A DNA stretch of 64,000 nt from Magicicada septendecula (GCA_034769895.1 CM068367.1:84435654-84499653); one strand, 5' to 3'; shown: positions 21,641 to 34,120, counted from the first letter of the stretch. Notes: generated by a model not told the origin, from the letters alone. Numbers and translations: made by a program.

Positions 21641-22658
21641 AGTAAACATGACGTGATGAATTCAAGTTATACACTCTATAATTTGTTTTCGTTTTCTGAA
21701 GACACTAGTGAGGCTATTAAGAATATGCTAACTCTGTTATTGTGCGGGGAGGGGGTATTTTGGAATCGTCAAACTTTTCGCCACTCTACGATGAGACACT
21801 CTTTAAGTACAGTGTTGCCGGACCTACGATCTGAAATGTTCCTCCAACAAGCACAAAAAATCCCTCCATTTCCCTCTCATTTTCTGCTAAGGAGTATTAG
21901 TAAGGTTAAATTACAGGTCATAATTATTGGTTAATAAATTGTTATTGTTGTCGTTCTCACTAAAAAAGAGACTGAAAATGAACAACGAGGAAAATTAGAG
22001 GACGGGGCATACCAGAAAGTTCTGGAGATTATAGGATAAAGGTAAAGTGGGATATGTCACGTATGAAAGCTTACACAAAAAAGTATTTCGCTACAGAAAA
22101 TATAAAAAGTCTAGAACTGTTACAGGTTTGAACGTATAGTGTTGTTAATAAATGTATTTGATAATTCCTTATTTTCTTGTAGTATTCTTTGTTTTAGAAC
22201 TAACGCAGTAACAAGTTCGCCTATATGGTAAGTTTAATTAAAACGTATGCAGTGATATCTATTAACGACAGTTATACAGTTATTTAGATTTACTGTAGTA
22301 TTAGAATATTAAGTTAAAATGCTTCTGCATTAACACGTTTGAGTCTTGTTATAAATAATATAATATTTTAAACTAACAAAAAAGATAATTAGGCCAACTA
22401 TGTTACATATTAAAAGTAATGTTAGTTTCCTTCAGAGCTTCACATGAACAGGGCGAGATAAACTCTGCACTTTCTAAATTGCACACTCACACGCTTTCTG
22501 ATTTACTATCAAATAATTGAACACTACACACAACCCAGGGACTGATTTGCAGTACTGTGTTAGGTATTCCTCCATCACAGAAACTATGAGCTTCCTTCTG
22601 TAATTTCCATAGCGCAAAGTACCCAATGAACACCAGTACATGAATAACTGGTATATAT
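21641..22658. other. Spacer up to the Gypsy element
   Basis: No gene recognised. The last bases before the LTR are atat, a candidate for one half of a 4-bp target duplication. Confidence 0.45.
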
Positions 22659-24996
22659 TATAAAAATAACTAACGGGACGTATTATATTTATGCCGCAAG
22701 TTGGATACGTCAATTTGTACCAGTTACTTTGTATTTAGTATAATGAATTCGTTTACGGTCGTTGTTCACTATCCCCGCCGTTCGCTCTCGCCTCGGCGTC
22801 CAAAACCAGTGACGTAATGCGGAGCTGCCAACTGTCGCTCTGTCCGTTTTGCTGTGCTGTCGTATTTTTTAATTTTAACTATAATAATAATGCAAAATAA
22901 AACCAAACGGATGTACTCTTTCAATCAATCTTTATTCAATTGAAGGATTGATCAATTACGTTTCTCTTTTTTCCTTATTTTAAATACAAATTAGGTCGTC
23001 TTCATTCATAAGTTGGTAGGTTGGAATCAAACCAAAATAATTATGCTTGTTGTTTTTATTCTATTAAATAAAATAATCTCAGGGCGTATTCGGTCCGTAT
23101 ATTGTGGTCAAACAATTAATACAACTCTTAAAATCAAAATACAAACTTTACAATAGAAGGATATAAAAAGGTTTTGATGTTTATAGTGCAAACTAATAGT
23201 CGTGTGTGTGTTGTTCACAGTTATAGGTTATGAACAGTTTTAGATATTTATTAGTTGTCTTTCAAGTTTTATGGTATTCAAAAAGGTGTAATTATCAATT
23301 TGTGTTACCTTCAAGTGTTCTTTAGTGTTGGTGTATTATATTGTATGTGGTTTTTTATTGTTTAGTTTTCTAAGTGGTTCGTGTGCTTGTATGTGGGTGT
23401 TGTTGTTAAATAAGGTTATAAAATTATTCAGATTCACCCAGATCCTCTTCTTTTATTCGTTCAGGACGAAGGTGAAGTCCAAATCTTCCTCAATTCCTCT
23501 TCCAGGAATTGTATTCTTCCGAATCGGTGTCTGGTTGTTCTTGGGTTCCTATAATGTTCTTCAATAACTGTCCTGATTTGTTTTACTATGTTTGGTTTAG
23601 GTTTACTCTGTTTAAACTATAATTATTTAAGACGTTTTAAAAACGCGTCTGTCTTCAACGATGGTTGTTAAAGAAGTCCTCCTTTTATTTATCTGAATTT
23701 TCGGTTGCTAAGGTAAAACTTGAAATCTGGTTGGTTGATTCAGATATACATTGTCATACAAATTCATTGTTTTATTGCATGAACTTGCCCAAAACCTTTA
23801 AATTAGTATAAGTCTGTTATACTAATTGGGAATTTAAAACTAATAGCATCATTATTTTGGTTTTAACATTTGTGACACATAGACACCAAACATGCCTATT
23901 TTTGCTTAAGAAATTCGATGTTACATTTTTACTATTTGAATTTTCTTAAATAATTTAAAACTGATTATTTCGATTCCATATTTGCTGTGTATACTATTAA
24001 CTATAAACCTATCCATATTACAACATTTGTTTTATAAAATTCTAAATGTATTTCCTAAAATTTACAAAATTCCAAAGTTTTTATAGGCCTATGTCTTGAC
24101 ATGTTAAATTTCTATTTTCTGTTATTGTAACACCTATTAACTATACAACTACCATCAAAACTACTCCCTATAACTCTATTAGTATTATTATTTAAAATTA
24201 CAACAATAATTATTACTGGAACATTATAAAAAAAAACATAATTCACATTTTGTGATAAAACAATCTGTATATGCCTGGTTACATAAATCCTGCATAAGAC
24301 ATATCATCCACTCATTACTTAACAAAACTATAAATAACATAAATACAACTTATTCTTACTTTTGAACATTCAAATAAAATGTTTAATCATTTAATGATGA
24401 TTTTCCATTTTTTCTATTTTTCTTAGGCAGTTCAGCCATTGCTGTACTAGGTACTTTTACTGTTTTTTCATCTTATATACATTTGATGATTATTATTTGA
24501 TTGTACATTATTTATTTTATGCCATTAGGTCCACCATTATTCACACTATTAATTGTATGTTTCATGTATCTATAATGATTGTGTTCTTGTATTATCCAAT
24601 TATATTGGTTAGTTAAAATTTTGGTATTATATTATTTTACATTCTATCGTATTTGGGCCTATTATCCCTCAATTTGTATTTTGATTATTATTATATTATA
24701 TGATACTTTTAAAAAAACAATTTGTTTACTGATGGTAATGGTCCATAATGCTGTCTGGCTTTATAAGTCTTATTATTGTTATTATTTGGATTTTATCTCA
24801 TCATCGGGGTATTTTACATCACTTTACCTAAACATTAATTTGAGTACGGTCAGTTATAGTCTAAGTCAGTTTAAATTTGTCATTTGTTCATCTTCACTAT
24901 CATTTTTAAAAGATATGTTTCTTCTTGTTAAGTTTCTTATCCATGATCTTCATTAAATCTGGTATGATATCAAGCTATGCCAAAATGTAATGTTAC
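22659..24996 (-). repeat. 3' LTR of Gypsy element 1
   Basis: On the minus strand it begins TGTAACATTACATTTTGGC, immediately after the purine-rich tract, and ends TTATA. It is about 41 bp longer at its outer (5', TGTAAC) end than the partner LTR. No convincing ORF; the 125-codon open frame inside is LTR sequence and recurs in both copies. Confidence 0.8.
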
Positions 24997-25011
24997 ATAA
25001 CACCCTGCCAC
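24997..25011 (-). other. Probable polypurine tract of Gypsy element 1
   Basis: The minus strand reads GGTGGCAGGGTGTTA directly before TGTAAC. It sits where the polypurine primer for plus-strand synthesis belongs and resembles the tract of element 2 in position and composition. Confidence 0.5.
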
Positions 25012-25771
25012 CAAATTTGATTATTTTAATAAAATAATATATTTTGTTGAAATTATCAGATATCTTATCTTTCATATTAGCACTTGTTATCCTTTTTATG
25101 ATCTGGTATACTTGTCTTTAATTATAAGTGTTCTATCCCTGGAACATGTTACCTCCCTAACAAATTAATCATTATCACATATATCTTGGAATCAGTCGGG
25201 GGGCTCTCTTGACCTAATACCCCGCTGTCCTTATAATACATAATACATCAATAATATCGATTGCTGGAGCTATCTCATCAGTCAATCACATTTAGTAATA
25301 ACTAGTCTATTCACGACTAAATCAAATAAAAATAATATAATAATATATTCTTGGGATGGTTCACTCAGTTTAAATTCTCAGATCTAAATATTCCTTTCCA
25401 TTGATTTCTTTAGATGTTCATTTTCTTGTGGCGATATTAATAACATTTTTATTTTTAATTGGTACTATCTTCTTTCCTTCTTTATCAGTACTGCTTAATC
25501 TTCATTTTTCATTCACTATCTTTATTCAATTAACACGTAACAAGTATCTGTATCTATAGTTGTTGTTGATTCTCTCACAATCATGATATGTTATTCGTAG
25601 TAAATTCGTTTCTAGTCTTGTCTTATTTTCATCGTCGATCGTCTACATTTGTCTTTTCCTATTCATTTTATAATACTTTGGTTTCTCCTCATTCATGGAT
25701 GTTGTCTCTTTCTTTTATATTCACATAATAAGTTCGTAATTGTCTTTAATAACAGATGCTTATTTCGTTTA
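25012..25771. other. Gypsy element 1 3' untranslated interior
   Basis: AT-rich, no ORF. It lies between the stop of the protease-integrase tail frame and the 3' LTR, and is much longer than the corresponding 67 bp in element 2. Confidence 0.5.
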
Positions 25772-26060
25772 GAATTTTGAAATTTATTCAAATTCGTTTA
25801 TTCACTTGGTTCAAAATAACATTATCAAAATATACTGTAAGTTGTCCTTACTATTTGTTTGAATTTTGAGATTTATTCACATTCGTTTATTCACTTGGTT
25901 CAAAATAACATTATCAAAATGTACTGTAAGTTGTCCTTACTATTTGTTTGAATTTTGAGATTATTTCAAATTCGTTTATTCACTTGATCCAAAGTAACAT
26001 TGTCAAAATGTACTGTAAGTTGTCCTTACTATTTGTTTGAATTTTGAGATTTATTCAAAA
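25772..26060. repeat. 89-bp tandem repeat inside Gypsy element 1
   Basis: Units start at 25772, 25861, 25950 and (partial) 26039, exactly 89 bp apart, each beginning gaattttga. They lie just downstream of the remnant pol frame and differ by a few substitutions. Confidence 0.9.
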
Positions 26061-26075
26061 TGGTTTTAATTGACT

Positions 26076-26684
26076 TCATAATACATTTTTAAGGAAAAGA
26101 TGGTTGTATGTTCCCTTAATCTTCCCCGTCTCCACATCGCTGATTACATAAGTATTGTTGTTATTGTTTTTACAACAACATATGGTCCGTTTCATGTCAA
26201 TTATTGCTGAGTATTTTCTCAAAATATCACAGCCTATTAGTAGATTAAACGGAAGGATACTAGCTATTAGAAAAATCATAGGTATAGCTACACTTCCGCT
26301 GGTCACCGCTAATGATACCTGTTTTCTTACTGACTTGTTTTGCCTTCCGGTGGCTCCAATTAAAATTATATTCTGGATTGGTAGAGTCGGTAAGGTGATC
26401 TTACTTAATTTTTGAATTTTGTGGTATTCGTTGTTATCGATTAACGACACGTTTGCGCCCGTATCTATCATGAATCTTTTGTCTAGTCCATTCACTTGGG
26501 CGATAATATAGGCAATCTCATTATTCGAACTATTGTTCGTTATTGTATCTTCGTTTAGCAATTCTTCTCTCACGTTTTTTAAAAAATGATTATGCACTAT
26601 TGTAATGGTATTGTCAGTCGTTTTGTCTCGTCCTAGTAAGTACCCAAATTGTCGGTTCAGTGATGGGACCTGTTGGTTTCTCAC
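26076..26684 (-). pseudogene. Retroviral-type aspartic protease fused in frame to an integrase tail
   Basis: The 202-residue frame overlaps the end of gag in the -1 frame, the usual gag-pol arrangement. The protease active site DTGA is at residues 74-77, and the second conserved block LLIGCDILRKYSAIID follows near residues 147-162. Soon after, the protein reads NNNNNTYVISD and KIKGTYN. These match the extreme C-terminus of integrase in element 2 (NNNNNTYELTD, KIKGNYN), not the protease continuation. An internal deletion thus removed RT, RNase H and most of integrase while keeping the frame. The first codon is GTG within the overlap, so translation probably depends on frameshifting. Confidence 0.75.
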
Positions 26685-28702
26685 TGCCGCGGTCCGTTTA
26701 AATCAGGGCTGATCTCCTCGGTCCTGTTGTCTGGTTGACCGGGTCTGTCTCTATTCGGTAATTCTTGTATCTCAATGGCGTTATTATTGAACGTCACTAA
26801 GTTTCTGTTATTCCTGTCATCGTCGCAGCTCCTACTACATCTATGTTCATCCCGGTAGCGTTGGTTATTCTCCTCCTGAAAACTTCTCTCCCGGTTCCCA
26901 TTATAATTCATTCGTCCCTGGTACGAACGTCTTCCCATGTCTCTATCTTCGGTGCTCACATAATTCACATGCCTTCGATATGTTTGGTTTTGGTTGTTAT
27001 AATTGCCATTATTATTCTGTCTGTATCGGTTATCGTAATTGTTTTGATGACCTCGGTTGTTCTGGTAATGATTATCTCTATCATTGGCACGCTGGTATCC
27101 GTTATTATTGTTCGTAGGAGAGCTACGGTAATAGTGGCTGTTGTTATTGTTATTATTATTCATCGCATTATTCCGTGGATAGTTATTATTGTTATTATTA
27201 TTTTGGTAACTACGTTGATAGTGGTTACCGTTGTTGTAATTATTATTATTTGGTCTATTCCCGTTGTTTTCATATCGGGCGTCGCGGCGACCAATATTTC
27301 TACCTATCTCGTCTCTCCTTCGTCTGTATTGGAGGAAGCTCTTCTCTTGTTCCATTTCCGCTAACAATGCCGACATCTCCTCAACGGTTTGTATCCGTCC
27401 GTTTATTCGGCCTCTCGTAATTTCTCCACCGTAGTGATAAGCCAATAGCCTCACTAAACATTCAGTAGGAATTGCAGGCTTCTAAATGTCTGGCTATGTT
27501 GATCTTACCAAGAAAGTATGCGGTCGGAGTTTGTTTGCCGTGTAGATCATATCGGCCCAGTCCTATGTCATTTCTTATCATGTGTTGTGTTGCATCAGAC
27601 CAGTATTTGGATTTAAATTGTCTTTTAAATTCTTGAAAATTTTGTATATTCGGCCGCATCGCCGTCCACCAATTATCGTAGACTTTTCTGAACATTTCGT
27701 CCAGCATACTTCTAATTACACCCCATCTGTCTTCTCCGGTTTTTGATATTTTTTCTTCTACCCGTTCTAGGAATAGCATGGGGTTTCTTCTATAATTCTG
27801 GAAGTCGATAACTTCTCGGTTTTCCTCAAATGTAGTATGGGCACCGGTACATTGTCTGTTTCTTAGAGAGTTGATTTCATCTCAATGGGCAGTTGTTTGG
27901 TCTTGTACCCGATTAAGACTAGTACCTATGCTTTCTAATCTTTCTCCCATCACTGCTTGGTTGGTTTTTATATTTTCTATTCGTCCATTCGTTTCTTCCC
28001 GGACGCTCAGCATCTCTTGGTTCATCCGCTCACACTTTTCCTTGGTCTCGGATTCTGCCCTTTTAATTTCGGTCACCGGTTCTTCTAGCTTCTTGTCCCA
28101 TTCTTCCTGCAATTGCCGGTTATTAATTTCCATCTTATTATTCCACTCTTCTTTTAATGACTCTCTGTGTTCATCCAATTTTTTCATGGTTTCCTGGTAA
28201 TTTCCTTTCAATTCTTCCCTCAATGCTCTATTATTTTCGTCTATTTTCTCCTCCATTTTCCTGCTATTCTCTTTCAATTCTCCTATTTTTTCTTCCATTT
28301 TCTTATTAGTCTCTTCCAATTTTCGGCTCAATTCCTCCTTTGTCTGTTTATTATCACTCTTTATTTCCTCCATAAATTCCTTGTTCCTTGTTTATTGTCT
28401 TTTTTTAATTCCTCCAAGTCTTCCTTCAATTTTTCTAAGTTCTTATTACTATTCTCACTTAATTCTTCCATAGACTGTTTATTGTCCTTTTTTAATTCCT
28501 GCATTAATTCCATCATACGTTTAATGATTTCTTGCGTCTTCTCGCTTTCTGTTTGTGTGGGTTCTTCTGGTTGTTTCTCCTGAGCCTTCCTTATTATAGT
28601 TTCTAGTTCCTCAACCGGTGTTGCTTCCTTGTCTTCCATGCTTAATTCGCTTTCTTTCTCGGTTTCAGCCGCTCGTTTGCGCGATGTTTCTCGCTTCCTC
28701 AT
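26681..28702 (-). pseudogene. Gypsy element 1 Gag, frameshifted
   Basis: Minus-strand segments in order: an N-terminal Glu/Lys-rich coiled-coil region starting MRKRETSRKRAAETEKES, a further coiled-coil segment, a capsid-like part (DNWWTAMRP, FKRQFKSKYW, YFLGKINIARHLEA), and a long Asn/Arg/Tyr-rich tail ending NGPRQ. At least three frame changes interrupt it (near 28370, 27830 and 27458). No CCHC zinc knuckle is present; the basic Asn-rich tail occupies that position. Gag forms the intracellular particle in LTR retrotransposons. Confidence 0.75.
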
Positions 28703-28751
28703 TTTCGTTTATTTTTTACTGTTTAATTATAAATTATATTTTAATTTATCG

Positions 28752-28771
28752 CCTCACACGTTGGTTCGCCA
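28752..28771 (-). other. Primer-binding-like site of Gypsy element 1
   Basis: The minus strand reads TGGCGAACCAACGTGTGAGG three bases after the 5' LTR end. The leading TGG fits a tRNA 3' CCA; the exact tRNA was not identified. Confidence 0.6.
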
Positions 28772-28774
28772 ATT

Positions 28775-31066
28775 TATAACAATAACTAACGGGACGTATT
28801 ATATTTATGCCGCAAGTTGGATACGTCAATTTGTACCAGTTATTTTGTATTTAGTATAATGAATTCGTTTACGGTCGTTGTTCACTATTCCCGCCGTTCG
28901 CTCTCGCCTCGGCGTCCAAAACCAGTGACGTAATGCGGAGCTGCCAACTGTCGCTCCGTCCGCTTTGCTGTGCTGTCGTATTTTTTAATTTTAACTATAA
29001 TAATAATGCAAAATAAAACCAAACGGATGTACTCTTTCAATCAATCTTTATTCAATTGAAGGATTGATCAATTACGTTTCTCTTTTTTCCTTATTTTAAA
29101 TACAAATTGTGACAAATTAGGTCGTATTCATTCATAAGTTGGTAGGTTGGAATCAAACCAAAATAATTATGCTTGTTGTTTTTATTCTATTAAATAAAAT
29201 AATCTCAGGGCGTATTCGGTCCGTATATTGTGGTCAAACAATTAATACAACTCTTAAAATCAAAATACAAACTTTACAATAGAAGGATATAAAAAGGTTT
29301 TGATGTTTATAGTGCAAACTAGTAGTCGTGTATGTGTTGTTCACAGTTATAGGTTATGAACAGTTTTAGATATTTATTACTTGTCTTTCAAGTTTTATGG
29401 TATTCAAAAAGGTGTAATTATCAATTTGTGTTACCTTCAAGTGTTCTTTAGTGTTGGTGTATTATATTGTATGTGGTTTTTTATTGTTTAGTTTTCTAAG
29501 TGGTTCTGTGCTCGTATGTGGGTGTTGTTGTTAAATAAGGTTATAAAATTATTCAGATTCACCCAGATCCTCTTCTTTTATTCGTTCAGGACGAAGGTGA
29601 AGTCCAAATCTTCCTCAATTCCTCTTCCAGGAATTGTATTCTTCCGAATCGGTGTCTGGTTGTTCTTGGGTTCCTATAATGTTCTTCAATAACTGTCCTG
29701 ATTTGTTTTACTATGTTTGGTTTAGGTTTACTCTGTTTAAACTATAATTATTTAAGACGTTTTAAAAACGCGTCTGTCTTCAATGATGGTTGTTAAAGAA
29801 GTCCTCCTTTTATTTATCTGAATTTTCGGTTGCTAAGGTAAAACTTGAAATCTGGTTGGTTGATTCAGATATACATTGTCATACAAATTCATTGTTTTAT
29901 TGCATAAACTTGCCCAAAACCTTTAAATTAGTATAAGTCTGTTTAAAACTAATAGCATCATTATTTTGGTTTTAACATTTGTGACACATAGACACCAAAC
30001 ATGCCTACTTTTGCTTAAGAAATTCTGATGTTACATTTTTGCTATTTGAATTTTCTGAAATAATTTAAAACTGATTATTTCGATTCCATATTTACTGTGT
30101 ATACTATTAACTATAAACCTATCCATATTACAACATTTGTTTTATAAAATTCTAAATGTATTCCCTAAAATTTACAAAATTCCAAAGCTTTTATAGGCCT
30201 ATGTCTTGACATGTTAAATTTCTATTTTCTGTTATTGTAACACCTATTAACTATACAACTACCATCAAAACTACTCCCTATAACTCTATTAGTATTATTA
30301 TTTAAAATTACAACAATAATTATTACTGGAACATTATAAAAAAAACATAATTCACATTTTGTGATAAAACAATCTGTATATGCCTGGTTACATAAATCCT
30401 GCATAAGACATATCATCCACTCATTACTTAACAAAACTATAAATAACATAAATACAACTTTATTCTTACTTTTGAACATTTAAATAAAAAGTTTAATCAT
30501 TTAATGATGATTTTCCATTTTTTTCTATTTTTCTTAGGCAGTTCAGCCATTGCTGTACTAGGTACTTTTACTGTTTTTTCATCTTATATACATTTGATGA
30601 TTATTATTTGATTGTACATTATTTATTTTATGCCATTAGATCCACCATTATTCACACTATTAATTGTATGTTTCATGTATCTATAATGATTGTGTTCTTG
30701 TATTATCCAATTATATTGGTTAGTTAACATTTTGGTATTATATTATTTTACATTCTATCGTATTTGGGCCTATTATCCCTCAATTTGTATTTTGATTATT
30801 ATTATATTATATGATACTTTTAACAAAACAATTTGTTTACTGATGGTAATGGTCCATAATGCTGTCTGGCTTTGTAAGTCTTATTATTGTAATTATTTGG
30901 ATTTTATCTCATCATCGGGGTATTTTACATCACTTTACCTAAACATTAATTTGAGTACGGTCAGTTATAGTCTAAGTCAGTTTAAATTTGTCATTTGTTC
31001 ATCTTCACTATCATTTTTAAAAGATATGTTTCTTCTTGTTAAGTTTCTTATCCATGATCTTCATTA
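28775..31066 (-). repeat. 5' LTR of Gypsy element 1, outer end missing
   Basis: Matches the 3' LTR up to its cttcatta phrase and then switches to unrelated sequence. The last about 41 bp, including the canonical TGTAAC terminus, are absent. The LTR therefore lacks a proper outer end, and no target duplication can be checked. Confidence 0.8.
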
Positions 31067-32221
31067 TTATATTTACACTCATTATAATTTATTTTATCTT
31101 CAGATACATACACCTGTATTTGTATACACTATACATTCTTTTTTGTTTACTAAGCAAGCATTCAAACAAATATATTATTATGGACTAGTAATATTAATAA
31201 TAAAGATTTGTTACCATAATAATTTAAGTAGTTGTCAGCAGATATAACTCGAAATTTTCCGCCATTGATTGCGAACAAAATATCCCATATTGCCACGTGC
31301 TTCCCAATTTAGGCTTAAAATATCCCTCCATTACTGGATACATCCCACATTTTAGCAACACTGCTTTTGAGGCTGAACTAAGACTGAGATGTGTGTATCA
31401 GACCTTGACCAAATTGTAGCCGATACAGTAAATGCTGAGTGCGATATTTTTGTTTTTACTCAGTATATCGCTTCGGTATTTCGGTATCGGTCTGTCACGC
31501 GGTAGGTAGCATGGAAGCACAAAATAATAACAACTTGTTCGTTGTTAAACTTCGTCAATGTGCTTCTGCTTCCCAGTTCTGTCCAGCGGACTTGGAGGGA
31601 GCAGTTCTGTATTTATATACGTAGTTTTTCTTTAGCTTATATACTTGTGTTTAACTGGTAAGGTGGTGGTGGTTTATTATTTTTTTTCTGACGGTTCACG
31701 CTTGTTAGTAAACCAATCTCGAGTAGGCTTAAGTTTATATTCAATGAACTGGTGTTACACCTGAAGAATACCACACAGAATGTTTAATGGTCGAAACGAT
31801 GTGTGATAAATTTTACGCAAATTTTTGTCCAACCTAACCCTTCTCATAACATTTTTTTTGTAAGAAAACTTTTTTTAATCTCTACTTGTGTTGCAAAGTA
31901 GAACTGAAGAGTCTAATTTTATGCAAATACAGAACAAGGAAAATGTACAATTTGAATAATGAAAATACAATTTAAAAAATATACAACCGTACGTAGAATG
32001 TTTCTCAGACCTCTTTAGAAGGCGCATAATTTGTCCCCTATTATATTTCTTTCGTGGATGGTTTTGCGTCAAAGTGAGGCATTAAGCGTTTACATGCACA
32101 CAACGAACAGCGAATCATGAATTTTCCTTTGCAATCAGCCTATATGAATAAAATGTACAACTATTCAACTAGACGAATCCATACAGATAACAGAAGATTA
32201 AAAAATGTGTATTCATACAAA
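31067..32221. other. Spacer between Gypsy 1 and the Penelope-like pair
   Basis: No gene seen. Contains one hammerhead-like motif (31754-31807) and, near 32069, the phrase gcgtcaaagtgaggcatta, which resembles PBS-like sequences at 40.4 and 49.3 kb. Confidence 0.45.
31754..31807 (+). ncRNA. Fossil hammerhead-like motif
   Basis: Stem I is 7 bp (GTTACAC with GTGTGAT, two wobbles), followed by CTGAAGA, a 4-bp stem II (ACCA/TGGT) with a 14-nt loop, CGAAAC, and a short stem III. The U expected at 16.1 is A (31799), breaking the A-U pair that closes stem III. All other core positions fit, so it reads as a once-active ribozyme, not chance, though this is inference. Confidence 0.4.
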
Positions 32222-32332
32222 ATATAGTACATTTTATTGTTTTGTCTCCAAGTCGCGCTCTAATATAAAGGTACAATCTTACCTATTTTTTATTTTCCGT
32301 CGTGCGACTTCGTATATTTTTGTTTATAGCAC

Positions 32333-32364
32333 TACGCGTTTCGGCAACAAGTTGCCATCCTCAG
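32333..32364 (-). ncRNA. Hammerhead ribozyme core, Penelope-like minus copy
   Basis: The minus strand reads CTGAGGA, a 6-bp stem II (GGCAAC/GTTGCC), GAAA, a one-pair stem III (A, loop CGCG, U) and A as the cleavage-site nucleotide. Hammerheads with minimal stem III are established in the LTR-like ends of Penelope-like elements. Stem I is weak (about 3 bp by eye), so activity may need a dimeric form or longer-range pairing. Confidence 0.7.
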
Positions 32365-32699
32365 GTAAAACATTCACTCAAAACGAGGTCGTTAAAAAGT
32401 AAAATGATTTATTAAAATTCTAAAACTTAAAGTTAAAAGTGCACTTTCAACATATATGAGCACACACGCGAACACGAGCAGGCCAGTGCTATACACGCGG
32501 GCACTATCGGTCGACTAGACTTAGTGCTTATGTAAGAATGTACGCTGATAAAACTGTTTGTTTACCAAACTCTGTACGTATCTATTTATTGTTGTCCGCG
32601 CACACGTATAGCCGTATCATACAATACAGTAGATGAAAACGCAAGCTTATCGTTCAAAACACAACCACTGTTAATTTGAGCTGCTTTATATATTTCATA

Positions 32700-33110
32700 C
32701 TACTCGAGTGCGTCCATGTATTTACCCTTCTTGCAGTAATGCATAGGCACAAAATTTGTTTCGAAATCGACATATATATGATTACTCATCATCAGGTGTC
32801 GGGCAAAATTTGATGTTGTTTTCTGTAGATCCCTCCTAGGGAGATGTTCTTTATAACGTTCTTCGAACGGTCTGCCCGTCTGGCCCAGGTAGAACATATC
32901 GCATGAGCTGCAAGTCATCCTATATACGCCGGTTCTTTCTTTATTTGGTACGGTGCTCTTCTGGCTGAGGAACTTCTGAATGCTGTTTTTTGTGCGGAAC
33001 GTTACATGTACCTGGTGTTTTTTAAACTCATTCTTTATAATATTTGGTAAAATATTTGTATAGTCAGCAGATATATATTTCTTAACCGGTATTAAGTCAT
33101 CACTGGCCAA
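32700..33110 (-). pseudogene. GIY-YIG endonuclease domain, Penelope-like minus copy
   Basis: Contains GVYRMTCSSCDMFYLGQTGR, then RYKEHL and a downstream ARHL. The VYRM and FYLGQTGR segments are the GIY and YIG halves, and the Cys pair with the two His residues fits the zinc-finger-like CCHH signature of Penelope-type nucleases. The domain nicks target DNA. The frame is separated from RT by a frameshift shared with the plus copy. Confidence 0.75.
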
Positions 33111-34120
33111 CTTTTTAACCTTCTTCTTTCTGTGTTTGTTAATTAATTTATCTATTAAAGAGATTTATAACCGTTTGCCGCTGCTATGTACTTGATGGTG
33201 TCAACCTCTTCATTGTAGTCGTTTTTACTTAGCGGTATTGTCAACAACCTGTGCACAAAACTATTATACGCTGCCATCTTTTGCGAAACGGGATGATACG
33301 AATCAGCATGTATTGTAATATCCGTTGTTGTGGCTTTTCTAAAGATTTTAAACTGAAGTTGTCCTGCGTTTTTTGTAACAGTTAAATCTAAAAAATTCAA
33401 CTGATTTTCTGCCTCTATCTCAGACGTGAATTTAATTTTTTGGTGTATACTATTTAGGTGACTATTTAAGTTTTCTATTTATCTTCTAGTTCCGTTGAAT
33501 ACCATAAATGTATCATCAACGTATCTACAGTAAAAAATGATCTTATCTTTGTATAATCTATTATCTATTATGTTTGCATTCTCGAAATAGTTTAGGTAAA
33601 TATCAGCTAAAAGCCCCGACAATGGCGAACCCATAGCTAAACCGCCATTTTGTATAAAATAATCGTTATCAAATGTGAAATAGTTCTGTTCAAGGACCAC
33701 CGTAAGGAGTTTTACAAGTTCATTAATTTCTTGTGTGCCAAGCTGTGCCACCTCATTTAGATTGTTGGTTAAGATTTCAATAGTTTCTTTCACTGGAACA
33801 TTAGTATATAAATTGGTTAGGTCAAAAAAACAAAGTTTATACTGCGGGATCGTTTTCATTTTTTTAAGTTTTTCAACGAACTCGTAACTGTTCTTGATAC
33901 TATAATTATTTTGTATCCTAATATTATTTTTAATTATGGTTTCTAACAATTTAGCAGCTTTGTAACAGGGGGCTGTGGTATAATTTAATACTGGCCTGAT
34001 TGGTGTATTTTCTTTGTGTAATTTGGGTAATCCTGTGAATTTTGGCGCCTTAGCGTTAATAGGTTTTAGGTATTTGCGTGTTTTTTTCATCCAAGAGTAC
34101 CCTACATTGATTAATGGCAT
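33111..34120 (-). pseudogene. RT core, Penelope-like minus copy, with nonsense and frameshift
   Basis: Motifs in order: KFTGLPKLHKENTPIRPV, FFDLTNLYTNV (motif A Asp), GLAMGSPLSGLLADI (motif B), YCRYVDDTF (motif C). The frame stops at 33479, where the plus copy has a Gln codon (CAA versus TAA); the continuation with NFLDLTVTKNAG follows downstream. Same family as the plus-strand copy, with a few amino-acid differences. Confidence 0.8.

Larger units (their letters stand above)
22659..31066 (-). mobile_element. Gypsy-type LTR retrotransposon with internal deletion
   Basis: Two direct repeats of about 2.3 kb flank an interior encoding Gag and protease on the minus strand. A primer-binding-like site (28752-28771) adjoins the 5' LTR, and a purine-rich stretch (25011 to 24997 on the minus strand) precedes the 3' LTR. 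RT, RNase H and most of integrase are gone. The LTRs differ by scattered substitutions and two small indels, 1-2 percent by eye, so insertion is not very recent. It belongs to the same lineage as the 54-63 kb element: same Gag layout, DTGA protease and PBS type. Confidence 0.85.

Noticed and set aside
24579..24956. 125-codon hydrophobic frame, repeated as a 185-codon frame at 30690-31247
   Set aside because: Lies in the two LTRs of Gypsy element 1; AT-rich, no domain, and the extension at 31.2 kb is caused by the LTR truncation.
26843..27364. Val/Ile-rich frame resembling a membrane protein on the plus strand
   Set aside because: Antisense of the Asn-codon-rich tail of Gag; composition effect only. 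The same applies to 59766-59993.
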